A stretch of 64,000 nt of DNA from assembly GCA_963693365.1 (NCBI GenBank), contig CAVNZM010000004.1, positions 1,240,001-1,304,000 of the forward strand, in the 5' to 3' direction. Below are positions 34,090 to 48,180 of this stretch, in pieces. The notes beneath the pieces were generated by a model. That model was not told where the DNA came from and ran no database searches. It saw only the letters and a list, made by a program, of their open reading frames with translations. Source of the DNA: Amoebidium appalachense (lineage: Eukaryota > Ichthyosporea). The stretch's first letter is position 1. Each line of letters begins with the position of its first letter. Both the position numbers and the translations under genes were made by a program.

Positions 34090-34441
34090 ATGGGCCGGAT
34101 CCTCTTCAGCGCGGCTGTGCTTGGCGCAGTCAGCGTGCAGGTGCAGGGCCTCTTTCTGTTCAAGAAACCAGCTGCAGCCAAACCACCCGCAGCAATCGAG
34201 TACGCTGATGCCACCACCTTCCCTGCCCCCAAGGGATACCGCTGCATTGATGACCAGCCTGCCGGCAACCTCATCAAACCATACACAGATCAGCCCTCGG
34301 CAGATGCCTGCCAGACAAGGTGCCGTGAAACGGCCGGCTGTGGATTCTACACCTACTACCCCGGGTCCAAATGGTGCAACACGTACAAAACATGCAGCCG
34401 CCTGTTCACAGAGGGCGTGGATGTCACCGCCTACAAAATGT
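34090..34441 (+). CDS. Gene B exon 1: signal peptide + PAN1 module
   Basis: 352 nt, phase 1 end before GTAAGT. Linker LFLFKKPAAAKPP replaces HFLFKKPVAPKPP of gene A. Six Cys of the PAN core are intact. The final base T joins AC of the first microexon to give Tyr. Confidence 0.84.
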
Positions 34442-35428
34442 GTAAGTACTTTTCCTGACTCCCAGTGATCTAGGCTACAGTAAACTGCCCTAAATGGTTG
34501 GCGCGTTAAATCGGCCCAGTCATCTAGGCTACTGTAAACTGCCCTAAACGGCTGGCGCGTTAAATCGGCTCTATGTTGTCGGCTAGGCATAGCAGGAACA
34601 CTTGGCACTTCGTTCGATATAATATTCCTAAATTCGAAATCAGATGGGCATCTCCTTTCGTCCTCTTGTCCCGGAAGTGCATATCATACATCGTACACGA
34701 TACCAACACCATATCCCGGTGTTCAGCTTGTAAACATCCCCCCCCCCCCCCCCCCCCCCCCTCCCCCCTCCTCCCCCCTCCCCCTCCCCTCAAACACAAA
34801 CACCCTGTGAAGTCTTCCTCCTTTGCCGATCTCCTTCCCATTTCCTATGCGTTCAATGTGGCTTTGAGGGACTTAACCTAAGTGCATACTAATGCAGTTT
34901 TATATGTGGCACAAAAGTTCAATTAAAAGACCAAGAGTGTCCTGACTAAATTAATTTCCACCCTAATTTTTCACAGACCCCGTGCGACCAGCAGACCCAG
35001 GTGAGCATCCCCTGTACATCCCCGCCCCCCTCCCCCCCCTCCCCCTTCAATAAAATACGAACTTTTTGTTCTCTGCCACCACCGTACTGGCCTTACAGTA
35101 TGTCAATGAGCTTCAAGCTTTGTGGCACACACATGCACACACATGCGCACGCATACATGAATTTTGTACCCACATCATAATCGCTCTTTTTGTTCTCTGC
35201 CACCACCGTACTGGCCTAACCACCACCGTACTGGCCTAACCGTATTTCAATGAGCCTCAAGCTTTGTGGCACACACGTGCACACACATGCACACGCATAC
35301 ATGAATTTTGCACCCACATCATAATCGCTCTCTCTCTCTCTCTCTCCCTCCTCCCCCCCCCTCCCCCTCCCCCCCCCCCCCCCCCTCTCTCTCTCCCCCC
35401 CCCCCTCGCTCTCCCTCTCTTTCTCCCC

Positions 35429-35462
<34 letters not shown>

Positions 35463-36750
35463 CACCACCACCACCACACAAACACACGCGCACACATGCA
35501 CACGCACACGCACATGTGAACATACAGGCTACCAGCCGCACATCCGGCCCGGGAATGGTCTGAAATGCGTTGACGGAAACGGTGCGTTGTTCGATGCCCC
35601 GCATGGTCTGGGAACTGTCGCAGACGTTTCCAAGTGTTATGAGGCTTGCCGTAGTCGTGCGGGATGCACCCATTTCACCTATTACTACACTTCCAAGTGG
35701 TGCAGTCTTTACTCGAAGTGCGAGGGAACGGAGCCTGCAGGGGATGGCGGTGAGACATTTGCACTTGTTGGTGAGTAAAACTTGACTGGAAACTGGAAAG
35801 AAGTTGTTTCTTTTTTCTTTCCTCTTTTGCTTTCTTTTTTCTCTTTTCTTCCAGTCTAGTTTCTTCTCGCGAATTGAAAGAAATCACTTTCTTTTTACTT
35901 TCTTTTTTCTTTCTGTGAGTTCAGCGGAAACTGGAAAGAAGCTGTTTCTTTTTTCTTTCCTCTTTCGCTTTCTTTTCTTTCTCTTTTCTTCCAGTCTAGG
36001 TTCTTCTCGCGAATCGAAAGAAATCACTTTCTTTTTTCTTTCCTTTTTCTTTCCTTTTTCTTTCTTTTTTCTTTCCTTTTTCTTTCTGTGAGTTCAGCGG
36101 TACATGTGCGTATATTGTCTGGCTCGCACAACCAACTTGTAAGTTTTAATGCCCTCTCGAAGGATCAATGGGGTTGCGTTTTTAGTCATAAACTCATGCA
36201 ATCGTTTTGCTCTAAATTATGAGGTATATAGATAACTTGAATTATTCTTACCTACTTTGCCATGAATACTAATGCAGTTTTGAATTATTCATACCTACTT
36301 TGCCTACCATGAATACTAATGCAGTTTTATATGTGGACAAAAGTTCAATTTAAAGACCAAGAGTGTCCTGATTAATATTTCCACCCTAATTTTTTCACAC
36401 AGACCCCGTGCGACCAGCAGACCCAGGTGAGCATCCCATGTACATCCCCGCCCCCCTCCCCCCCCTCCCCCTTCAATAAAATACGAACTTTTTGTTCTCT
36501 GCCACCACCGTACTGGCCTAACGGTATGTCAATGAGCCTCAAGCTTTGTGGCACACACATACACACACATGCACACGCATACATGAATTTTGTACCCACA
36601 TCATAATTGCTCTTTTTGTTCTCTGTCACCACCGTACTGGCCTAACCACCACCGTACTGGCCTAACCGTATTTCAATGAGCCTCAAGCTTTGTCGCACAC
36701 ACATGCACACACATGCACACGCATACATGAATTTTGCACCCACATCATAA

Positions 36751-36841
<91 letters not shown>

Positions 36842-38176
36842 TCTCTCTCCCCCCCCCCCCTCGCTCTCCCTCTCCCTCTCCCCCCCTCCCCCCCCCCCCC
36901 CCCCTCCCCTCCCACCACCACCACCACACAAACACACGCGCACACATGCACACGCACACGCACATGTGAACATACAGGCTACCAGCCGCACATCCGGCCC
37001 GGGAATGGTCTGAAATGCTTTGACGGAAACGGTGCGTTGTTCGATGCCCCGCATGGTCTGGGAACTGTCGCAGACGTTTCCAAGTGTTATGAGGCTTGCC
37101 GTAGTCGTGCGGGATGCACCCATTTCACCTATTACTACACTTCCAAGTGGTGCAGTCTTTACTCGAAGTGCGAGGGAACGGAGCCTGCAGGGGATGGCGG
37201 TCAGACATTTGCACTTGTTGGTGAGTAAAACTTGACTGGAAACTGGAAAGAAGTTGTTTCTTTTTTCTTTCCTCTTTTGCTTTCTTTTTTCTCTTTTCTT
37301 CCAGTCTAGTTTCTTCTCGCGAATTGAAAGAAATCATCTTTTTTCTTTCCTCGTTTGCTTTCTTTTTTCTCTTTTCTTCCAGTCTAGTTTCTTCTCGCGA
37401 ATTGAAAGAAATCACTTTCTTTTTTCTTTCTTTTTCTTTCCTTTTTCTTTCCTTTTTCTTTCCTTTTTCTTTCCTTTTTCTTTCTGTGAGTTCAGCGGTA
37501 CATGTGCGTATATTGTCTGGCTCGCACAACCAACTTGTAAGTTTTAATGCCCTCTCGAAGGATCAATGTGGTTGCGTTTTTAGTCATAAACTCATGCAAT
37601 CGTTTTGCTCTAAATTATGAGGTATAAAGATAACTTGAATTATTCTTACCTACTTTTCCATGAATACTAATGCAGTTTTGAATTATTCTTACCTACTTTG
37701 CCTACCATGAATACTAATGCAGTTTTATATGTGGCACAAAAGTTCAATTAAAAGACCAAGAGTGTCCTGACTAATATTTCCACCCTAATTTTTCACAGAC
37801 CCCGTGCGACCAGCAGACCCAGGTGAGCATCCCCTGTACATCCCCGCCCCCCTCCCCCCCTCCCCCTTCAATAAAATACGAACTTTTTGTTCTCTGCCAC
37901 CACCGTACTGGCCTAACCGTATGTCAATGAGCCTCAGGCTTTGTGGCACACACATTCACACACATGCACACGCATACATGAATTTTGTACCCACATCATA
38001 ATCGCTCTTTTTGTTCTCTGCCACCACCGTACTGGCCTAACCACCACCGTACTGGCCTAACCGTATTTCAATGAGCCTCAAGCTTTGTGGCACACACATG
38101 CACACACATGCACACGCATACATGAATTTTGCACCCACATCATAATCGCTCTCTCTCTCTCTCTCTCTCTCTTTCT

Positions 38177-38207
<31 letters not shown>

Positions 38208-39414
38208 TCTCTCTCCCCCCCCCCCCTCGCTCTCCCTCTCCCTCTCCCCCCCTCCCCCCCCCCCCCCTCCCCCTCCCACCACCACCACCACACAAACACA
38301 CGCGCACACATGCACACGCACACGCACATGTGAACATACAGGCTACCAGCCGCACATCCGGCCCGGGAATGGTCTGAAATGCTTTGACGGAAACGGTGCG
38401 TTGTTCGATGCCCCGCATGGTCTGGGAACTGTCGCAGACGTTTCCAAGTGTTATGAGGCTTGCCGTAGTCGTGCGGGATGCACCCATTTCACCTATTACT
38501 ACACTTCCAAGTGGTGCAGTCTTTACTCGAAGTGCGAGGGAACGGAGCCTGCAGGGGATGGCGGTCAGACATTTGCACTTGTTGGTGAGTAAAACTTGAC
38601 TGGAAACTGGAAAGAAGTTGTTTCTTTTTTTCTTTCCTCTTTTGCTTTCTTTTTTTCTCTTTTCTTCCAGTCTAGTTTCTTCTCGCGAATTGAAAGAAAT
38701 CACTTTCTTTTTTCTTTCCTTTTTCTTTCCTTTTTCTTTCCTTTTTCTTTCTGTGAGTTCAGCGGTACATGTGCGTATATTGTCTGGCTCGCACAACCAA
38801 CTTGTAAGTTTTAATGCCCTATCGAAGGATCAATGTGGTTGCGTTTTTAGTCATAAACTCATGCAATCGTTTTGCTCTAAATTATGAGGTATAAAGATAA
38901 CTTGAATTATTCTTACCTACTTTTCCATGAATACTAATGCAGTTTTGAATTATTCTTACCTACTTTGCCTACCATGAATACTAATGCAGTTTTATATGTG
39001 GCACAAAAGTTCAATTAAAAGACCAAGAGTGTCCTGACTAATATTTCCACCCTAATTTTTCACAGACCCCGTGCGACCAGCAGACCCAGGTGAGCATCCC
39101 CTGTACATCCCTGCCCCCCCTCCCCCCCCTCCCCCTTCAATAAAATACGAACTTTTTGTTCTCTGCCACCACCGTACTGGCCTAACCGTATGTCAATGAG
39201 CCTCAGGCTTTGTGGCACACACATTCACACACATGCACACGCATACATGAATTTTGTACCCACATCATAATCGCTCTTTTTGTTCTCTGCCACCACCGTA
39301 CTGGCCTAACCACCACCGTACTGGCCTAACCGTATTTCAATGAGCCTCAAGCTTTGTGGCACACACATGTACACACATGCACACGCATACATGAATTTTG
39401 CACCCACATCATAA

Positions 39415-39480
<66 letters not shown>

Positions 39481-40680
39481 TCTCTCTCCCCCCCCCCTCG
39501 CTCTCCCTCTCCCTCTCCCCCTCCCCCCCCCCCCCTCCCCTCCCACCACCACCACCACACAAACACACGCGCACACATGCACACGCACACGCACATGTGA
39601 ACATACAGGCTACCAGCCGCACATCCGGCCCGGGAATGGTCTGAAATGCTTTGACGGAAACGGTGCGTTGTTCGATGCCCCGCATGGTCTGGGAACTGTC
39701 GCAGACGTTTCCAAGTGTTATGAGGCTTGCCGTAGTCGTGCGGGATGCACCCATTTCACCTATTACTACACTTCCAAGTGGTGCAGTCTTTACTCGAAGT
39801 GCGAGGGAACGGAGCCTGCAGGGGATGGCGGTCAGACATTTGCACTTGTTGGTGAGTAAAACTTGACTGGAAACTGGAAAGAAGTTGTTTCTTTTTTCTT
39901 TCCTCTTTTGCTTTCTTTTTTCTCTTTTCTTCCAGTCTAGTTTCTTCTCGCGAATTGAAAGAAATCACTTTCTTTTTTCTTTCCTTTTTCTTTCCTTTTT
40001 CTTTCCTTTTTCTTTCTGTGAGTTCAGCGGTACATGTGCGTATATTGTCTGGCTCGCACAACCAACTTGTAAGTTTTAATGCCCTATCGAAGGATCAATG
40101 TGGTTGCGTTTTTAGTCATAAACTCATGCAATCGTTTTGCTCTAAATTATGAGGTATAAAGATAACTTGAATTATTCTTACCTACTTTTCCATGAATACT
40201 AATGCAGTTTTGAATTATTCTTACCTACTTTGCCTACCATGAATACTAATGCAGTTTTATATGTGGCACAAAAGTTCAATTAAAAGACCAAGAGTGTCCT
40301 GACTAATATTTCCACCCTAATTTTTCACAGACCCCGTGCGACCAGCAGACCCAGGTGAGCATCCCCTGTACATCCCCGCCCCCCCTCCCCCCCCCTCCCC
40401 CTTCAATAAAATACGAACTTTTTGTTCTCTGCCACCACCGTACTGGCCTAACCGTATGTCAATGAGCCTCAGGCTTTGTGGCACACACATTCACACACAT
40501 GCACACGCATACATGAATTTTGTACCCACATCATAATCGCTCTTTTTGTTCTCTGCCACCACCGTACTGGCCTAACCACCACCGTACTGGCCTAACCGTA
40601 TTTCAATGAGCCTCAAGCTTTGTGGCACACACATGCACACACATGCACACGCATACATGAATTTTGCACCCACATCATAA

Positions 40681-40734
<54 letters not shown>

Positions 40735-40740
40735 CCCCCC

Positions 40741-40771
<31 letters not shown>

Positions 40772-41980
40772 CTCTCCTCCCCCCCTCGCTCTCCCTCTCC
40801 CTCTCCCCCCTCCCCCCCCCCCCCCCCCCCTCCCACCACCACCACCACACAAACACACGCGCACACATGCACACGCACACGCACATGTGAACATACAGGC
40901 TACCAGCCGCACATCCGGCCCGGGAATGGTCTGAAATGCTTTGACGGAAACGGTGCGTTGTTCGATGCCCCGCATGGTCTGGGAACTGTCGCAGACGTTT
41001 CCAAGTGTTATGAGGCTTGCCGTAGTCGTGCGGGATGCACCCATTTCACCTATTACTACACTTCCAAGTGGTGCAGTCTTTACTCGAAGTGCGAGGGAAC
41101 GGAGCCTGCAGGGGATGGCGGTCAGACATTTGCACTTGTTGGTGAGTAAAACTTGACTGGAAACTGGAAAGAAGTTGTTTCTTTTTTCTTTCCTCTTTTG
41201 CTTTCTTTTTTCTCTTTTCTTCCAGTCTAGTTTCTTCTCGCGAATTGAAAGAAATCACTTTCTTTTTACTTTCTTTTTTCTTTCCTTTTTCTTTCCTTTT
41301 TCTTTTCTTTTTCTTTCTGTGAGTTCAGCGGTACATGTGCGTATATTGTCTGGCTCGCACAACCAACTTGTAAGTTTTAATGCCCTCTCGAAGGATCAAT
41401 GTGGTTGCGTTTTTAGTCATAAACTCATGCAATCGTTTTGCTCTAAATTATGAGGTATAAAGATAACTTGAATTATTCTTACCTACTTTGCCATGAATAC
41501 TAATGCAGTTTTGAATTATTCTTACCTACTTTGCCTACCATGAATACTAATGCAGTTTTATATGTGGCACAAAAGTTCAATTAAAAGACCAAGAGTGTCC
41601 TGACTAATATTTCCACCCTAATTTTTCACAGACCCCGTGCGACCAGCAGACCCAGGTGAGCATCCCCTGTACATCCCCGCCCCCCCTCCCCCCCCTCCCC
41701 CTTCAATAAAATACGAACTTTTTGTTCTCTGCCACCACCGTACTGGCCTAACCGTATGTCAATGAGCCTCAGGCTTTGTGGCACACACATTCACACACAT
41801 GCACACGCATACATGAATTTTGTACCCACATCATAATCGCTCTTTTTGTTCTCTGCCACCACCGTACTGGCCTAACCACCACCGTACTGGCCTAACCGTA
41901 TTTCAATGAGCCTCAAGCTTTGTGGCACACACATGCACACACATGCACACGCATACATGAATTTTGCACCCACATCATAA

Positions 41981-42053
<73 letters not shown>

Positions 42054-45000
42054 TCTCTCTCTCCCCCCCTCGCTCTCCCTCTCCCTCTCCCCCCTCCCCC
42101 CCCCCCCCCCCTCCCCTCCCACCACCACCACCACACAAACACACGCGCACACATGCACACGCACACGCACATGTGAACATACAGGCTACCAGCCGCACAT
42201 CCGGCCCGGGAATGGTCTGAAATGCTTTGACGGAAACGGTGCGTTGTTCGATGCCCCGCATGGTCTGGGAACTGTCGCAGACGTTTCCAAGTGTTATGAG
42301 GCTTGCCGTAGTCGTGCGGGATGCACCCATTTCACCTATTACTACACTTCCAAGTGGTGCAGTCTTTACTCGAAGTGCGAGGGAACGGAGCCTGCAGGGG
42401 ATGGCGGTCAGACATTTGCACTTGTTGGTGAGTAAAACTTGACTGGAAACTCGAAAGAAGTTGTTTCTTTTTTCTTTCCTCTTTTGCTTTCTTTTTTCTC
42501 TTTTCTTCCAGTCTAGTTTCTTCTCGCGAATTGAAAGAAATCACTTTCTTTTTACTTTCTTTTTTTTTTCCTTTTTCTTTCCTTTTTCTTTCTGTGAGTT
42601 CAGCGGAAACTGGAAAGAAGTTGTTTCTTTTTTCTTTCCTCTTTCGCTTTCTTTTCTTTCTCTTTTCTTCCAGTCTAGTTTCTTCTCGCGAATCGAAAGA
42701 AATCACTTTCTTTTTTCTTTCCTTTTTCTTTCCTTTTTCTTTCCTTTTTCTTTCTTTTTTCTTTCCTTTTTCTTTCCTTTTTCTTTCTGTGAGTTCAGCG
42801 GTACATGTGCGTATATTGTCTGGCTCGCACAACCAACTTGTAAGTTTTAATGCCCTCTCGAAGGATCAATGTGGTTGCGTTTTTAGTCATAAACTCATCC
42901 AATCGTTTTGCTCTAAATTATGAGGTATAAAGATAACTTGAATTATTCTTACCTACTTTGCCATGAATACTAATGCAGTTTTAATTTATTCTTACCTACT
43001 TTGCCTACCATGAATACTAATGCAGTTTTATATGTGGACAAAAGTTCAATTAAAAGACCAAGAGTGTCCTGACTAATATTTCCACCCTAATTTTTCACAG
43101 AATCACGAGTTGTGTAGTCTGTTATTGGTCGTTGTGGGATAACTGCCACTTCCCGATGATACATACAGCCAAAATATTTGGCTGCAGGAGGCCTGACTGC
43201 CGCAAGCTTCAAGCCGGCCACCAATACCATAACAATGAGACATGGGGTGACTTCATACTGTCGAAAGCATTTTTAACCAACCAACCCCCCGACCACCCCC
43301 AGCAGCCAACCCACCCGCAGCAATCAACTTCGTCGATGCCACCACCTTCCCTGCCGCCAAAGGATACCGCTGCATTGATGGCCAGCCTGCCGGCAACCTC
43401 ATCAAACCATACACAGATCAGCCCTCGGCAGATGCCTGCCAGACAAGGTGCCGTGAAACGCCCGGCTGTGGATTCTACACCTACTACCCCGGGTCCAAAT
43501 GGTGCAACACGTACAAAACATGCAGCCGCCTGTTCACAGAGGGTGTGGATGTCACCGCCTACAAAATGCGTAAGTACTCTTCCTGACTCCCAGTTATCTA
43601 GGCTACAGTAAACTGCCCTAAACGGCTGGCGCGTTAAATCGGCTCTATGTTGCCGGCTAGGCATAGCAGGAACGCTTGGCACTTCGTTCGATATAATATT
43701 CCTAAATTCGAAATCAGATGGGCATCTCCTTTCGTCCTCTTGTCCTGGAAGTGCATATCATACATCGTACACGATACCAACACCATATCCCGGTGTTCAG
43801 CTTGTCAACATCCCCCCCCCCCCCCCCCCCCCCCTCCCCTCCTCCCCCTCCCCCTCGTGACAAGACCTCACAGCGTTTATCACGAGTTGTGCACGTGTAG
43901 TCTGGTATTGGTCGTTGTGGGATAACTGCCACTTCCCGATGATACATACAGCCAAAATATTTGGCTGCAGGAGGGCCTGACTGCCGCAAGCTTCAAGCCG
44001 GCCACCAATACCATGACAATGAGACATCGGGTGACTTCATACTGTCGAAAGCATTTTTAACCAACCAACCCCCCCACCACCCCCAGCAGCCAATGTAAAA
44101 TTTTATGAGTATTCTGACTATGTCGGGGAAGCAGAGACACAGTGGTGCAGTGTGAAAACACCACAGACACACAGACAAACACACAGACGGAACCGATCGG
44201 AGAAGTGTACAGAACAGACATCAATGTTTAGACACAACTAAACTGAATTTATTTTGAGATGTGCTTATATAACCGCAATCACTAAGTCAAACCTATGTAT
44301 GATTTCCGACTGGTCGGAAATCAGAATAGATATCGGATAGACCAATCATAATGGACTGATTACTACAGCAATAGATCCAACACTCGCAATAGATCACGGC
44401 AAGGCATAAGAACACAGTCACGAAGAAACTGTAAACCTTGACACTAATTTCTAACCTATTATTGAGGTTAACGGCAGGGACACGTTATGACTAGTCTAGT
44501 GATTGGTTAGACCGCGGCAATTCGCAAAACAAACATAGTTGAATAAACTATTGACACATAAAATAGTACATGGTGTAGCCTATGTGTTTTTCTTCCAATC
44601 AAAACACATCTACTTCACACGAATTAACTCTACGTATATTAGTGAGAAAGAACAGTGATCACACACATGAACACCAGGGAAAAAGGAGGAAAGAAAAGAG
44701 AAGAAGAGAAGAGAGAAAAAGAGAGGAACACAGAACAACAAACATGAACACGATAGCACAGTTACAACATAAGATATTCATGTACACACAAACATGTGCA
44801 CGAGCACTCCTACTGAGTGGATTCGTGCAGGCACATATCTATATTCTAATCTTTAGATCAACACACGATTAGAGCCAATATGACACGATTACGGACACGA
44901 AAACATATTTGAGATCGATTAACAATTTTAAGAATAAGGAGAGTGACTTTTACATTAATGCTATGAACTGAATCATAAACACAAACTGAAAGATCTTACA

Positions 45001-47893
45001 CATGTACAAACTACGTACTTCAACAGCCAACCCACCCGCAGCAATCAACTTCGTTGATGCCACCACCTTCCCTGCCCCCAAGGGATACCGCTGCATTGAT
45101 GACCAGCCTGCCGGCAACCTCATCAAACCATACACAGATCAGCCCTCGGCAGATGCCTGCCAGACAAGGTGCCGTGAAACGGCCGGCTGTGGATTCTACA
45201 CCTACTACCCCGGGTCCAAATGGTGCAACACGTACAAAACATGCAGCCGCCTGTTCACAGAGGGTGTGGATGTCACCGCCTACAAAATGTGTAAGTACTC
45301 TTCCTGACTCCCAGTGATCTAGGCTACAGTAAACTGCCCTAAACGGCTGGCGCGTTAAATCGGCTCTATGTTGCCGGCTAGGCATAGCAGGAACGCTTGG
45401 CACTTCGTTCGATATAATATTCCTAAATTCGAAATCAGATGGGCATCTCCTTTCGTCCTCTTGTCCTGGATGTGCATATCATACATCGTACACGATACCA
45501 ACACCATATCCCGGTGTTCAGCTTGTCAACCCCCCCCTCCCCCTCCCCTCCTTCCCCTCCCCTCAAACACAAACACAAACACGCTGTGAAGTCTTGTCAC
45601 GAGTTGCGTAGTCTGGTATTGGTCGTTGTGGGATAACCGCCACTTCCCGATGATATATGCAGCCAAAAGTTTTGGCTACATGTATACAAAATGCGTAGGT
45701 ACTTTTCCTGACTCCCAGTGATCTAGGCTACAGTAAACTGCTCTAAACGGCCAGCGTGTCAAATCGGTTCAATGTTGTCGGCCAGGCGTAGCAGGAATGT
45801 TTGGAATACATTGCAATGCACATGCTTAGTCAGGATGAAGGTGTAGTCAGGATGAAGGTGTAGTCTTTTTGTAACTTATTATGGCTCGCCTTATAGTTAT
45901 TGGTCGCCACTCGTACATGATACAAAAGTAGGCCAATCTCCTTCCCATTTCCTATGCGTTCAATGTGGCTTTGAGGGACTTGACCTAAGTGCAGGTTTAT
46001 TTTCAAGGAATGTCATAAACATGTAAGCCACGGGGTAGAAAACTAAACCCATACACCCACAGCTGCAGGCGATGAGCCGGCCGATGGAACTCTTACCATT
46101 GTGATTGTCGATGCCAGCGGCAAGCCCTTACCCAACCTGCCGGTCCAGATCATCGATGATGTCACCGGCAAGGTCATCGTCAAGCCCACCACCGATGCCA
46201 ACGGCAAAATCACAATCACCGTCCCGCCCGGCAAGTACTCCGTTGTGCCCGTGTGGCCCCCCAACAAGCGCCCCCCCGCACCCAACGACAAGTTCACCAT
46301 CGTGGTGGGGTCTGGGCAGAACAAACCATTCACTCAGACCTTCAGCATCCCGGAGGAGAACGGTTCGATGACAATTGTGATCAAGGGCCCGGACGGCACA
46401 CCGTTGGCAGATACGGACGTTGAAATTTACGACGAAGACAACAACCTTGTGGACGTGCAGACCACCGACGCAGACGGCAAACTGACCATCGTAGTCAAGC
46501 CCGGCAAATACACCATTGTGCCCGTATATGCCAACGGCCAGAAGCCAGCCCCGCCCGACGACAAGTTCACTGTGGTCGTGGGCCCCGGCAAGAACCCAGA
46601 CTTCAGCCAAACGGTGGTGATTCAGACCACCGGCCGCATCCAGGGCACCATTTTCAACGACCTGAACAAGAACAACAAGGTGGATGCAGGCGAGGGCATT
46701 GCAAAGTCCATTGTGAGTCTGCTGCAGGGCGGAGTCAAGCTCAGCCCCGACCAGCAAACCTCCGCCACCGGGCAGTATGCATTCACCAACCTTAAGCCGG
46801 GCACGTACACGGTGGTGATTGCCAAGATCACAGGGTTCACACTGCCACCTGGTGCCGTCACAACAAAAGAAATCGTCGTGGCCTCTGGCAGCACATCCAC
46901 GTTTGACTTCCGCATTCTTGGCAACCCTACCCCCACCACAGGTACAGTATGGTGCTTCACATATTATTCCTTTCGCAAAACAGTGTCTTGTTCACCTTCA
47001 ACATGCCATTGGCAAAACTTGGTTGGGCTGCAGGTTCCTGGTATGACCTAGGGCCTATCATCATACAACATGCCATTGGCAAAACTTGGTTGGGCTGCAG
47101 GTTCCTGGTATGACCTAGGGCCTATCATAGTGACTGTGAATTACACGCACGCAATTGCAAGTCACCACGGCCTGACATGGCCAAGTGCTCTGTTGGACGA
47201 GTATATGGTTGGGCTGCAGGTTCCTGGTATGACCTAGGGCCTATCATCATACAACATGCCATTGGCAAAACTTGGTTGGGCTGCAGGTTCCTGGTATGAC
47301 CTAGGGCCTATCATAGTGACTGTGAATTACACGCACGCAATTGCAAGTCACCACGGCCTGACATGGCCAAGTGCTCTGTTGGACGAGTATATGGTGCGGG
47401 CACACACAAGTGCGTACACCAGCTTCAAGTGTACAGACCAGTAAGAACAAAGGGCAGAACGTTGCGCACGCTGACATGGAGACTTAAGACATCGTCCAGT
47501 CGTAGAAGAGGTTGCTCACGCTCATGCTGCACACACACAGGCTCTGTGGCCGGCAAGGTGTACCTGGACAACGACAACACGCGGACGTTTGGTGCCGGGG
47601 ACGAATTGATTCCCGGCATCCCCGTCAGCCTGGTCAGCTCGACGGGCAAGGTGGTCGGGTCGACCACCACCAGCGCCCAGGGGGCCTTCTCGTTCCCCAC
47701 GGTGGCTGCTGGCAGCTACACGGTCAAGGCCGATCTGTCGTCACGTGATGACGTGGCCAGCCCCCAGGCGGAGGGCGCCATCACCGTGAGGGACGGTGGC
47801 AAGATCACCCTAGACTTTGCCATCGAAGGTGCGTCTGGCCTGCCAAGGCATACTCTGCAATTGTCTTACGCCTCCCTCCCCTCTCACTCCCCC

Positions 47894-47924
<31 letters not shown>

Positions 47925-48124
47925 ACAGGCACGCGCACGCTCGTGCGCACACACACACGCACACATACACACCCACACCCAAAACCACCACCACCACCAC
48001 CATCACCATGCACTCGCACTCAGTGGCACTTCTCACTCACACTCACGCTCGCTCTCATTCGCCCACGACCACCACGAACACTGTTACAGTAGAAGCTCGA
48101 AAAAGGGGTTGGGGGTTTTTTTTT

Positions 48125-48180
<56 letters not shown>

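Larger units (their letters stand above)
35001..42184. repeat. (CT)n/poly-C tracts in PAN2 cassette introns
   Basis: Every microexon-to-PAN2 intron holds (CT)n followed by alternating poly-C and CT blocks, at about 35325-35460, 36752-36912, 38150-38277, 39417-39542, 40682-40830 and 41984-42117. The tract lies about 70 nt upstream of the PAN2 acceptor, beyond a CACACG-rich stretch. Its length varies between cassettes while exons stay fixed. Confidence 0.9.

Noticed and set aside
34977-42427. CRISPR-like regular spacing
   Set aside because: The repeats are 1.27-1.45-kb exon cassettes with coding content and introns in a eukaryotic genome, not short direct repeats with unique spacers.
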